A stretch of DNA of 64,000 bases from Kuschelorhynchus macadamiae (taxonomy: Eukaryota; Arthropoda; Insecta; Coleoptera; Curculionidae), in assembly GCA_030620095.1 (NCBI GenBank), contig JAUTXW010004495.1, positions 494,001 through 558,000 on the forward strand, written 5' to 3'. Under the pieces are notes generated by a model. That model worked only from the letters and a program-made list of their open reading frames with translations, had not been told where the DNA came from and ran no database searches. Both the position numbers and the translations under genes were made by a program. Of this stretch, positions 10,928 through 21,429 are shown piece after piece. The stretch's first letter is position 1; each line of letters begins with the position of its first letter.

Positions 10928-12101
10928 GTAGGTTATAATTGTAATTAAAAATATTTTGTGTTTAATTGGTAGAGATTAGGTAAATCACGCTTAAAAATAA
11001 ACTTTAGTAAATTACAAGCTATACATATCTGGATTTGATTAGTTCATGACTACATGATTCACTTTTAATGGAAAAATAAACAGCAAAAATAACTTAAAGG
11101 GCAAGTTATATTTTTATGTTCTTAAGCGTAGATTTGACTTAAATAGCAAATTAAACTTTAATAACTTCTATTTCCTTTTTAGAAGTTTTGAATCACCAGT
11201 GACGCTTAGTAGGGGAAATTAGAGCAATTGGAACTTTTTATTACTTCATATTACTATTTCCCAATTAAACAAGCATTAAATTACTTTTTATTAATTTCTT
11301 ATTACATATTTGTAAGATTTCCTTTTGGTAATCACTTATTTTTTTACGCTTTTTTAAATATTTTTTATAGAGAATAAATTCGGATTTGACGAATGTTTTT
11401 TGTCCGCATATTTTTTGACGCTTGTTTGTGAAATGGTAATCATTAGATACCTACCTATTTATAGGGATGGATGTATAAAAAAAGTTTTTTTTCTAAGCTA
11501 AATAAAAACATGATTTCTTTAATGTAAAAAACATGAAAGAAAACGTACTATCCAAAAACATAAACTTTTATAACTATTAAGAATAGTAGCATGAAATAGG
11601 AAAAAACTCTTATTTTCTATAATCCTGGAATGCTTTCCAAAAAAATTCACTCTTCTGATTTTTAGGATGTAAGATGTAATATTTTTTCTGCGCTTGTGTG
11701 CAAATGCAGGAAAAACACGTATCGGCGTCCGATATTCGAACGAAAAGTCGTAATAATCTTTACAGGTAGGTTAAATTATGTAACTATCAAATTTGATGTG
11801 TATGTTTTTCTTTAAAAGAACATGTTTTTTTTTAAACCATTCATGTTTTTTCAATTACGTCACTATATACAGTGATAACATTTATTGAAATTTGTGTCTT
11901 AAATTAACAACAAGATATAAATATAAAATATTTAAAAGTATATTACGCATAGGTATTATTAAATGAAGTAATTATTAAAAAACAAACAAAAAATATAAAA
12001 CATTGATTTCATCTTCAGAATCGGAGGAATCAACATATTTAGGAGCCATAGATTGTAAATGTTCTTTTAATAATTTTATTGTTTCGGGTAAAAACATTTG
12101 T
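10928..12101. other. AT-rich, nothing recognised (possible intron)
   Basis: I see no coding motif and no repeat structure. It would be intron sequence if the exon at 10802 splices to the body at 13960. Confidence 0.35.
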
Positions 12102-12976
12102 TTATTTTTCGTTAGCATTTTCCTTAAACTTTGTGATTAGTGGATCAGAAGAAACCAAAAATCTATTTAAACGATCCTGGTTTGTAGCTGTTTTAGGTCT
12201 TTGTTGCGAGACTCTTTTGTCTCTTCCGACATCATGTCTATTGGTAGCACTGCGGCAGAAATTATGGATGCGCAATGAATCAAAATCTTGTGAATACTGC
12301 TACATGTAATACCACGCCTGTCGCAACCCCACTTGTGTATCAAAGTCATTGTAAGGGCGGTATCGACATTTTCAAATACATCTTTTTGAGATAAAATAAT
12401 TCGCGAAACAGTATGGTCCAAAAGCGCCTGTAGTTGAACCTTTGCATCCAACTCGGTGAGCTGTATATGTTCAGAAGATGAATAACAATTGACCTTTGAT
12501 TCCAAAATTTTTTTATAAGAGGGATAAACATCGAAGTTTCTTTCCTTAGCTTCTCTTCTAATTGTTTCATAATCATGCTTGGACATCCTAATATCCATTA
12601 ACAGGCTAAGAGCTTCATCATTTGTAAATGGTTTGATAGGTTTTTTGTTCATTATTTTAGCTGATCGGGTTGGTGTCGTTTCAAGACCTGTTTTAATTAA
12701 ATTTAGGTCATGCTTTTTTGTTCGTCTTTTAAAATTAACTTCAACGGACCTTTCAATTGATTTTTGTCATATGTATATGCCAGTTCTCGAATTTTTCTTC
12801 GTTTTGACCTATTACGGCTTTATGTAAATGATTTTTCTGGCCTTCCAAAAGAAATACCCTGGGTTTGTAGTATATTCATTTGTGGAGAAAGAATTACCTC
12901 CCTTAATAACCACGCATTATTCGATATCATAAATGTATTTTTGGAACGATTAGCTTTTTTCCATTATTTTGTTATT
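12102..12976 (-). pseudogene. Internally deleted Transib (RAG1-related) transposase
   Basis: Reading right to left the pieces are: NRSKNTFMISNNAWL (12976 down) leading into SPQMNILQTQGISFGRPEKS; RSKRRKIRELAYTYD near 12810; KKPIKPFTNDEALSLLMDI from 12650; VQLQALLDHT; then KWGCD. This is the order of insect Transib proteins, and KWGCD holds the first catalytic Asp. Directly after KWGCDRRG the sequence jumps to IHKILIHCA and MMSEETKESRNKDLKQLQ, the block that carries the final catalytic Glu. The several hundred residues normally between these are missing. A frameshift follows, and the C-terminus (NRFLVSSDPLITKF) ends at TAA 12102-12104. There are at least three breaks besides the deletion. No CAC-type termini were found. 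Confidence 0.72.
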
Positions 12977-13959
12977 TGATCGCAAATTTCATTTATTTTT
13001 TTTTAGCGGATTGTTGATAGATTTCGCCTCGAATATTTATTCTATTGGTAATTCCATTGTAAATTTGGGAAATTCTTTCAATTGAATTTCTTTTATTTTC
13101 AAACCATAAATTAAAAATCTCTAACCTCTGAATGATTGGACATTTTTTTTAGGTTATGTTACCTGCAATGTCGCTGACAGGTCACGTGCTTCACCGAGCT
13201 AATGTCGTTTTGTGCAGCACATGACTTGTCTACGATATTGGAGGTAAAATAATCTCCAAATTGAGAGCTGCACAAAACCAAGACAATAAAAACCTTTCCC
13301 GATAACATTTGGAGGTTATATTTAAGCAAAACAATCTTAAATAATAATGTTTTTTCTATTTTTACTGTACGATGTACCTTACTGTAGCAAAAATTATTAC
13401 TGACGAATACCAACATAAAAGTGTTAATATATCATAAAGAGGCAGCTATTTTATTTCTCAAAAATATCTTTAGATAATGTTCTACTAAAAACACTATAAG
13501 TTGCAAAAACGCTTGATGACGGAAACATACATTTTCTCTACCAAAGAAAAACGTTTATATAAATAATATAAAATATATCAGATATTTTTAACCACGATTA
13601 AAATATCCCTTCAAAACAGCGTCTATGAAATAAAAATGAAACATTGAATTAACGTTTTAATTTTACTTACGTTGTTCTGACGCTTCCATATCAAATTTTG
13701 TTAATATATTTTCAAATAAACTTAAATAATTATCAACAACTTAAACAATATAATAGAAAAATAATGTGTTTTAAGAGCCTGTTTGTAAAATATTGAAAAG
13801 ACGCTTCGTTTTGATAGCTGTAGGTATTCTTTTGTTTCAGTGTTTTTTATTTTCTATGCCTTCTGGACCTTTTAGTATATTTTAATATTATATTTACTTA
13901 GGTTAAAGGTACTTCTAATATAACCCTTATTGGCCATAAATGGTCTCCGGAAAACCACT
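12977..13959. other. AT-rich, no gene seen
   Basis: I see no motif beyond short random frames. It lies between the Transib relic and the recombinase body. Confidence 0.35.
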
Positions 13960-14904
13960 ATGCATAGATATGAAAAAGAATACAAAGCTTTCACACAATG
14001 GTGCGAGAAGAAACAGGTTAAATCTCTTAAAGAAGAAGAATTTCAAGCCTATTTTGGCAAAAAATCTGAAAGTTGAAAATCTTCCACGTTATGGTCAATT
14101 TTTTCAATGTTCAAATTGTACATCGAAATAAACAAATATGTGAATATAGGCAGATATTCAAAATTAACAGCATTTTTGAAACGGAAAAACGTAGAACGCC
14201 GGTCAAAAAAATCCAAAGTTTTTTCAAAAGTGGAAATTGCAAAAAAAATTTCCGAGGCACCTGATGATGTCTATTTGTTGATTAAAGTTGCGACCATTAT
14301 TGGATTTGTAGGTGCATGTCGACGCGAAGATCTTACTAAAATTAATCATTGACAACATTGAACACAAAGAGACCCTACTAATTATCAAAATTTCTTATAC
14401 AAAAACTCATATTTTCAGAACATTTGTATTTGGTGGAGATGCAGTTCACCTTCAGCTTTATAGGAAATATGTAACTCTACGTACTTCGAACAAACCTTAT
14501 CATCGTTTTTTTTTGTAAACTAGAAACAGGGAACATGCATAATACAATGTGTGGGGATTAATAGATTTCGGAAGATGCCATCCAATATTGCCATCCAGTA
14601 TTGCCGCATACCTGGGATTGCCAGATCCAGAAATGTACACAGGTCACAGCTTTCGTCGATCTTCTGCCACAATGTTAGCTAATTCAGGAGAAAATATAAC
14701 TAATACCAAGAGGCATGGCGGATGGAAATTCACTACTATACTAAAATTTTTACCGAAAAGAAAGTTGAAGGTGAAGTTGTTTCATTTCCATTAACAAGTA
14801 GCACAACTGACAATAAGCAGTGTTTAGAATTGACATCTCCTTTAAATGTAAACAATCCGACAAATTGTACATTCAATATAAACCTTATAACCAACAATAA
14901 ATAA
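13960..14904 (+). pseudogene. Crypton-like tyrosine recombinase, main body, decayed
   Basis: It begins RYEKEYKAFTQWCEKKQVKS (core-binding part), with an in-frame TGA near 14074. It then continues in frame through STLWSIFSMFKLYIEINKYV and KISEAPDDVYLLIKVATIIG to FVGACRREDL, which holds the first recombinase Arg. A shift at about 14350 leads to ETLLIIKISYTKTH, and another at the poly-T near 14510 leads to SSIAAYLGLPDPEMYTGHSF. The HSFRRSSATMLANSGENI block and RHGGWK contain the H-x-x-R box and the second His/Trp box of tyrosine recombinases. The catalytic Tyr region is frameshifted (EIHYYTK). This family cuts and joins DNA through a covalent tyrosine link. There are at least four breaks. Confidence 0.75.
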
Positions 14905-15120
14905 TTGTTTAATAAAATAATAATTTAATGTTTAGAACTATTTTTGAAAGTCGCTAAAGGTAAATGCAGGTTAGGAATTCTGAAAATCACATTTGATATA
15001 TTTTAAACTTGTGATCAAATAAAGCGGAAGGTGAATTTTCCGCACTCGACTGTTTACCGAACTCCGATACGCTTGGTTAAAATTACAGTCGGAGCGGAAA
15101 AGTATCACTTTCCGCACTAG

Positions 15121-15702
15121 TTAGATAAATAACTATTTTAATAAGTTTAGGTTAGATTTGTAAAAGTTAAGGTATTTTTTAGGTCTGAATTATTTCAAGT
15201 TTACGTTATGTGGGATGCTTTTATAGCTTACTTCTTTTAATAATAATAATTAATAAACCATTTATCGATTGATTTTTAATTCTTACCGTTGGAACTAAAT
15301 TGTAGTTAAATTTATTTAAATCTGCAATCGATTTACGGTAAAACACTCAGTCAAGTGTGAATAATAAAATAATCATTAGAAATTGCCGTGGGTAGTTTAT
15401 TGACATCATAAACGATATATGTTGAGATGTAGTATACAAAATCTTGTAAACAAATGTTTATATTATTTTATCGCCACTGGCCAGTACGCCACATCCGCTC
15501 ATATACGCGAGCACGTGGCTGTGTCGTCATTAGGTTTGTATTACTATATCATGACATTGTAACACACTGATTTATTTTGGTTCCATAATTTTTTTTTTTT
15601 GTGCTGAAATAAGTATATTACAGTGTAGTGTTTGTGTTTATGGAAAGTTGATACACACCAAAGTGAATAAAACTATAGTCTGTTTCAGAAATGAGAGTAA
15701 TT
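15121..15702. other. AT-rich spacer
   Basis: No gene. It ends with AATT (15699-15702), the left target duplication of the next element. Confidence 0.4.
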
Positions 15703-18181
15703 GAGTCGGCTAGTTTCAAAAGCCGACGAATCCACACAGGTCGAATGTTGAGAAATTGCAAAAGACTGTTTAAAGTTGATAAACAGTGAATAAACTATGT
15801 AATTCTCACAGGTACATTAAGACTGGGTGGGTTTGTTCAAAAATTAACTCATTTTAACAAAAAACACACCATCATGCTCAAAAAATTAATAATTAAAAAG
15901 GGTTTGTCGCATTTTGATACTGAATTATGGATTTGTCGGATTGTGAAACTTACAGGCATGGATTTATAAGACTTTACTTTAATAAAAAAAAAAACATTAC
16001 AAACATTTAAACTACAGAGCCAAACTAAAACACCTTAAAAAAATTAAACCTAAACCACCAAGTCTAGGATTTCTTCAACTGGTTCACACAAATCCTCGAT
16101 ATATCGGGTTCCACTGGAAATTCGTCATCTGGAATATTGTATTTAGAACTTCCTTGTAGTATTTAAGCACCAGCCGAAACTACAGGTTGTGTGATATACC
16201 CAACTAATTTTCCCTTTTTTAAAACAAACTTGTATTCCCCCAAGTTTAACTTATAGGATGTTTCTCCTCGAATTGATACCACTCTATTTTTTCCACGTCT
16301 CAGTAAAAACCTTTTACTCATATTGAACCGAAAATGCCACTATGCTGGAGGCTTGATTACAGCTATAGAATCTTTTTTCCAGTCAATACAAAAACGGTCC
16401 CATGGTCACTAAATATTTGTACAAACTCTTCTGGTGAGACGGTGGTGTCTTTCTTATATTAAATCCTTGCAAAAACTTTATCTGGAGGATTGAATGAATG
16501 CCCAGCCACAGGAAATATAAGCTCCACATTTTTCACACTGAAAGGTGCATGTACACTTAGTCATTTGGAGCACAGAGTTATCATGATGGAGTTTTTGTTC
16601 TGCCCCCACAGCCATCGGTTACAAGGCGAACGGTATCTATATTTTCAAAGTTACTGTTGCACAGTGTATGAAAACCTACACTAGCAATTTCGTTAGCTCC
16701 CTTTAAATGTTGATCTTCGGTTCGTGTATATAAAAACACATTTTCCTTGGATAGTGGTGAGTGTGATGTGCCTGTAACGGCAGCAAAGTTATAGGTATAT
16801 AACTGACGACTGAAATAAACAGACTGATCAGGAATCCTTGGCATTGCTTGGTTCTTTTGACAGTCAAATGATATTATTTTTAAGCCTTTAAGGCTCCTCT
16901 TTCTTCTCTAAGTGAATCAAAAAAGGTAGTTGCTCGTAGTTTATGTACGCCCTTCTCGATAATAATTTTTTTTTTCAGTTGTGCGTTCTTTTCCAGTTTA
17001 ATTTTTTCTATTAGCTGAAAACAGGTAGAACAAACATCTGTTCTAGGTGAACCGAAACCTATATTCTAACAGGTATTAAAAATATGGCGAAAATAACTTT
17101 TTTTTACCACAAAGTACGACGAATCACTTTGCACTTCCTGGCAGTATTGTCGTCACATTTTTGATATATTTAATTCTGAAGGTAAATAACTGCGGCTGTT
17201 TCGGTTTCTGCAGTAATGTGATTCAACAGATTTGTATTGCTCAATGAATTTCATTATAGAAGATTTTTTTTCAGCAAATTTTTCCATTTTCGGTCGCCAC
17301 CTCTATTTTCACGTGCCATCTGTTTTCCTTCAAAAAATCGTTTATGTACCCGGAGTACTCTATGCTTTTTTAATCTTAAAACAACAAGAAATGCTTTTTG
17401 GTATACAGGTATTTTTTAGCTGAATCTGCGAGGCCGATAAAGAAGTTAATTGAGAAGGTTTTCCTATATTTTATATTTCCGGTACTCCCAGGACGATTTA
17501 TATTTGTTGTTTTACAAAATTTTTATATGTAGTTATCTTGGCTTATCTCATTTTTGTGAAAATAGCAATTTTCATGAAACTGTCTTATATCCCGCATTGA
17601 CAAACAACTGCATTTATAAGACTTAGTAGCATGTTGACATTTTGGATATTCCGGCAAACCTTGTGCTTTATATCTAAGAAGCAAAATAATCTTCTATAGT
17701 TTTTGTTTTAATTAAAAATTTAAATAATTTCTTGCTTTCCGGCCGCTCGCCTCCATAGGCTTGGTCGCCTAATTCGTTTGCAAGCCTGGTGTTCTCGGCT
17801 TGGGATACTCTCCACAGTCATTATGATCTGCCATTATTACAATAATAATAGCTTTTTATTATTTAAATGAAATAAAACATTAGGATATACTAGACATTGT
17901 TTACTACTCACAGACTGCTGCTAAAATAAATCTGTTGAACCGTCAAAAAACGTTTAGGATCACCTGATATTAAAAGATTGCTGTGATTGGCTAATTTGGA
18001 TTTGCTGGTATTTGATTTTAAGGCCGCTTGGATTTGTCGGCTTTTGAAAACAACTCAATTTTTTAGGGACAGGAAATGCTAGGATTTGTCGTGGTTTGCA
18101 ACTTAAAAATCTTGTTAGGTTATAGAGGACTAGAATGACTAATGAAAAATGGATTTGTTGGGTTTTGAAACTAGGCGACTC
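15703..18181 (-). mobile_element. DNA transposon with DUF7869-like gene, 4-bp AATT duplication
   Basis: The left end reads GAGTCGGCTAGTTTCAAAAG and the inverted right end GAGTCGCCTAGTTTCAAAAC. The match extends over 32 bp with about four differences. AATT flanks both sides (15699-15702 and 18182-18185), a 4-bp duplication. A unit close to GGATTTGTCGGNTTTTGAAAC is repeated near both ends: about 15725 inverted, 15900, 15930, 17995, 18030, 18090 and 18150. The length is 2479 bp. The single decayed gene is on the minus strand. Termini starting GAG with a 4-bp duplication are reminiscent of the Sola superfamily, but that assignment is from memory and unproven. Confidence 0.7.
16030..17834 (-). pseudogene. 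DUF7869-like transposon protein, heavily decayed
   Basis: An ATG at 17834 (MADHNDCGEYPKPRTPGLQTN) opens the relic. Downstream are a Cys-rich stretch near 17600, KIPVYQKAFLVVLRLKKHRV near 17410, an N-rich region, and SVHLEQMFVLPVFS near 17030. The best open part is 16581-16844: MPRIPDQSVYFSRQLYTYNF, then GTSHSPLSKENVFLYTRTE, GANEIASV and LVTDGCGGRTK. It continues in another frame as VELIFPVAGHSFNPPDKVFA near 16490-16540. The order Y-N-F, KENVFLY, KGANEI, DGCxGQNK and GHSxxPPDxVF is what I know from insect DUF7869 proteins; the two Asp/Glu-containing blocks may be catalytic. There are many stops and shifts. It lies wholly inside the terminal repeats, which supports it being the element's own gene. 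Confidence 0.62.
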
Positions 18182-18475
18182 AATTCCGTCCAGTTTCGCT
18201 GAATTTCGGAGTCGTTCATAGACATAGGTAAATTTTGTCTATCGAAATAATAGTAAAGATCATTTTAAATCCCTGTCCTTTTGCATACCTAATGAGGTTT
18301 TATTACTATATAGATTACCTTTATTAGTCAATGCATACATAATATGCTAATACCTAATGGAGGCAGGTAAAAAAAAACAAAGATTATAAATACTTCTTAA
18401 TTGTGTTTTAAAAATGTTAGTATTTGCTGTTACGTCATACTGTTAACAGTATTATAAGAATAACAATAAAGTGGC
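18182..18475. other. AT-rich spacer
   Basis: No gene. The AATT at 18182-18185 is the right target duplication of the preceding element. Confidence 0.35.
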
Positions 18476-20520
18476 GAATAATGTGGTGAATACAATGAAA
18501 AGTTCTTAAAACCCATGTGGCGAAACAAAATGGCGGCTTAGTGAAATGTTACGAAAAAATATTATGAAAAAGCAGCTCTGTCAAATTTATTTCAAATTTT
18601 GTATAAACATCAATTATTATGATGAAATCACTGGTAAAATTTTGGTACGAATCCAAGATGGCGGGACCAAATAAAAAACTAGAAACTACTCAATGATTGC
18701 AAATTGTGTGCCATAACTTATTGTGGTATAGTGCTTAACTAGTAAAACTAGTTACTAATTCAAGATGTCGGAACAAAATTGTGACCGAATAAAAATTTTG
18801 TAATCGTGTAAAATTCACCCTCTAGATTTTACATATATTTACGTTAACGTCCCTAGATGCCAAAAAACATGTTTTATCAAATCCGTCGGTCCGTCTGTCC
18901 GTGTGTTTGTCAGTTCGCGACCTAGCTTAAATACTACTTACCCGATTGACTTCAAATTTTGACCAAAAATTAAGGGTCATATGAGGATGACCTGGAAAAT
19001 ATTTTGGTAAAAATCCAATATGGCTGAACAATGTTAAACAAAAATTGTTAGAGTGGTGTATTATTTGGGGTTTAGATCCAGAAAAAAACACAAAAATTAT
19101 CGACGTTTCGGTACTTAATTTGTGCATCCTCAGGACACATATATAGATCCTATATCCTGCAGGAAACCCATATTATCAGTCTTTACCTACTCCGTAGGTC
19201 GGCAGATATTTCCTAGATATTAAATTTCTAAATGATTTCCGTTAACAAACCTCTTGTTGGTATGTTGCAGTGGTTTATTATTTGGGGTTAAAGTCCAGTA
19301 AAAAAACAAACGTCTATTTTTATGTAGTCGACGTTTCGCAACTTTATTGTTGCATCCTCAGGACACATAGTTTCTATATCCTGGATGGACCCCATATTAT
19401 CAGTGTTTACTTACTCCGTCCGCCGATATTTCCCAGATATTATGTTTCCATGGTTCTCGTTAACGATCCTCTTGTGGTTATGTTAGAGTGGTATATTATT
19501 TGGGGTTAGGGTCCCGTAAAGAAACAAAAGGCTTGCATCCTCAGGACACATATATAGATTCTATGTTCTTCATGAAACCCATATTATCAGTTTTTTACCT
19601 ACTACGTTGATTCGCAGATATTTTCCAGATATTAAGTTTCCAAATGGTTTTCGTAAACGATCCTTTGTTTTTATGTTAGAGTAGTGTATTATTTGGGGTT
19701 AGGATCCAGTAATAAAAACAAGTCTTTTTTTAAATTGTCTACGTTTCGCAACTTTCTCGTTGCATTTTCAGGACACATATTTAGATTTTATATCCCGCAT
19801 GAAACCTATATTATCAGTTTTTACCTACTCCGTTGCAGATATTTCCCACATATTAAGTTTCTAAATGGTTTTTGCTAACGATTTTCCTGTTGTTAGAGGT
19901 GTATTATTGGGGTTAGGAAATATCTGCACAACAATGAAGTAGGTAAAGACTGATAATATGGGTTTCATGTAGGATATTAAATCTGTATTATAGGGATGCA
20001 ACTATAAACTTCCGAAAAGTAGACATTTTAATAAAAAGACTTTTGTTTTTTAACATAACAACAAGAGGATCGATAACGAAAACCAATTAGAAACTTAATA
20101 TCTGGGAAGTATCTGCGGACCAGCGGAGTAGGTAAAGATTGAAAATATAGGTTTCAATTTAAGGTGGCCAAACAAAATGGCGGCCAAATAAATTTTTTAA
20201 AAAATCGATGTAAAAATGGCATGAACTGGTTCGAATGCAATATGACATAGCAAAATGGCGGTATGTGTCAATGTAAAAACTTCTTATTAAATTTAATATA
20301 TTACGCCCAAAAGTCAAGTGTGGCATAAGTAGAAAGAAAATGGTAAAATATTGGTAGGAATACAATATGATGGAACAAACAAAAAACGAAAAGACAGTAT
20401 GTGTAACACATATATATTGTGACTATGTATTGAACAAAATTGGGTCACACTTCACTATTCCTAACCAATGGAAAAAAAATCATAGAGGGAAGTTCCGGGT
20501 AAAGAAATTTACCTTTTTTT
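18476..20520. repeat. Dispersed repeat family, copy 1 (satellite-invaded)
   Basis: It is built from degenerate units of the form TTTTGGTACGAATCCAAGAT followed by GGCGGAACAAAATGGCGGCC and an ACTACTTA...TTTGACTTCAAATTTTG segment. A conserved block around GTCCCTAGATGCC is followed by runs of GTCCGTCTGTCCG. It ends with GGAAGTTCCGGGTAAAGAAA. The same block order and the same end are found at 42880-44480, so this is one family present twice. A ~215-bp satellite array occupies 19048-20160 within it. There is no ORF. Confidence 0.7.
19048..20160. repeat. ~215-bp tandem satellite with inverted tail
   Basis: The marker ATTATTTGGGGTT starts near 19060, 19277, 19495, 19688 and (shortened) 19903, giving spacings of 217, 218, 193 and 215. 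Each unit carries ACGTTTCG, then TTGCATCCTCAGGACACATA, then CATATTATCAGT and TACCTACTCCGT. From about 19915 two partial units run in the opposite direction (AGGTAAAGACTGATAATATG near 19940, and again near 20130). The array therefore switches orientation. Confidence 0.85.
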
Positions 20521-20689
20521 TTATTGATGGAGCTTGGCCAAGATGACAGTATTCCTTAGATAACTAGAAAACTCTTATAGACAACTTTAAAAAATATGGA
20601 TTTTTGCTTAGAAAAAGCATAACCGAAAAGTACTTTTACTGAAAAGAGATGAAATTGTTTGCTGACGACGAAAATACTTGAGAAGTATA

Positions 20690-21317
20690 AAACAGTACCA
20701 CAGGGAGCAAAAGAAAACTTTGATATCTTGATGAGACGTGGATCAATGAAGGTTATATAGTAAAAAATTGTGGCAAGAAGTGAGGATATGAATCCGGATG
20801 TTTTTGAAGACTATTTTGGTAAAATAATAAAATACTTCCGGCAAGCTATCATTCATGGCGCATAGAAAAGATACCAACTTCATCTAGGCGAAAACAAGAA
20901 ATTATCTACCGGCTAACTACCAAAGGTAGTGAGTTTAAACCCCATTTAGTAAAGAAAGGACTACTAGTCATAGCAAATTTACACAAAAATCGTTTTGAAT
21001 GAATATGCCGTGGTAGATATAGCAGAAAAATATAATGTAACTGAGCTGCGCTTACCGCCATATCATTGCGAACTAAATCCTACAGAACTTATATGGCCGC
21101 AAGTGAAAGGATTTGTTAAAAGACAAAACACGACATTTAAAATGAAGGATGTTAAGCTACTGTTTGTCAAGCCATTAAGGAAGTGACACCGAAGAACTGG
21201 CGAAAAGCAGCCCAGCATGTAATTAAACAGGAGGAGAAAATGTGGGATCTTGACAACCTGATCGATCAGACGGTCGACCCTTTAATTATAATGTCAAGAG
21301 GTGATGACAGTTCCTAA
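20690..21317 (+). pseudogene. Decayed Tc1/mariner-type DDE_3 transposase, C-terminal half
   Basis: YLDETWINEGYIVKNCGKK near 20725 is the first catalytic block. After several stops, NEYAVVDIAEKYNVTELRLP from 20995 leads into PPYHCELNPTELIWPQVKGF, which holds the final Asn-Pro and Glu. A frameshift near 21160 leads to AIKEVTPKNWRKAAQHVIKQ, and the protein ends RGDDSS at TAA 21315-21317. This matches the end of insect Tc1-like proteins. The N-terminal DNA-binding part is missing. Confidence 0.72.
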
Positions 21318-21429
21318 GGTGACGAATAATATAACCTATTGTAATTTAACTGTTGTATAATAATATATAAAAAAAATCATTTTATCTATTCTATTCGATC
21401 AATAAATTATATAAAATAGCTCATTACTT

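Larger units (their letters stand above)
10352..15120 (+). mobile_element. Crypton-like tyrosine-recombinase element (candidate limits)
   Basis: The limits are inferred from GC-rich palindromes that occur only on both sides of the recombinase pieces. On the left, 10352-10381 has arms GCGTGTGGAAAGT and ACTTTCCGCACGC. On the right are 15024-15043 (GCGGAAGGTGAATTTTCCGC) and 15094-15115 (GCGGAAAAG ... ACTTTCCGC). Cryptons make no simple duplication of the DDE kind, so boundaries cannot be fixed from target sites. The interior holds an N-terminal exon, a long gap containing a Transib relic on the other strand, and the recombinase body. The exact ends are uncertain. Confidence 0.45.

Noticed and set aside
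12079..12309. Plus-strand 76-codon frame
   Set aside because: It is antisense to the Transib relic, whose minus-strand motifs explain the sequence.
19270..19878. Plus-strand frames of 60-80 codons
   Set aside because: They recur with the satellite period and carry no domain; artefacts of the tandem repeat.
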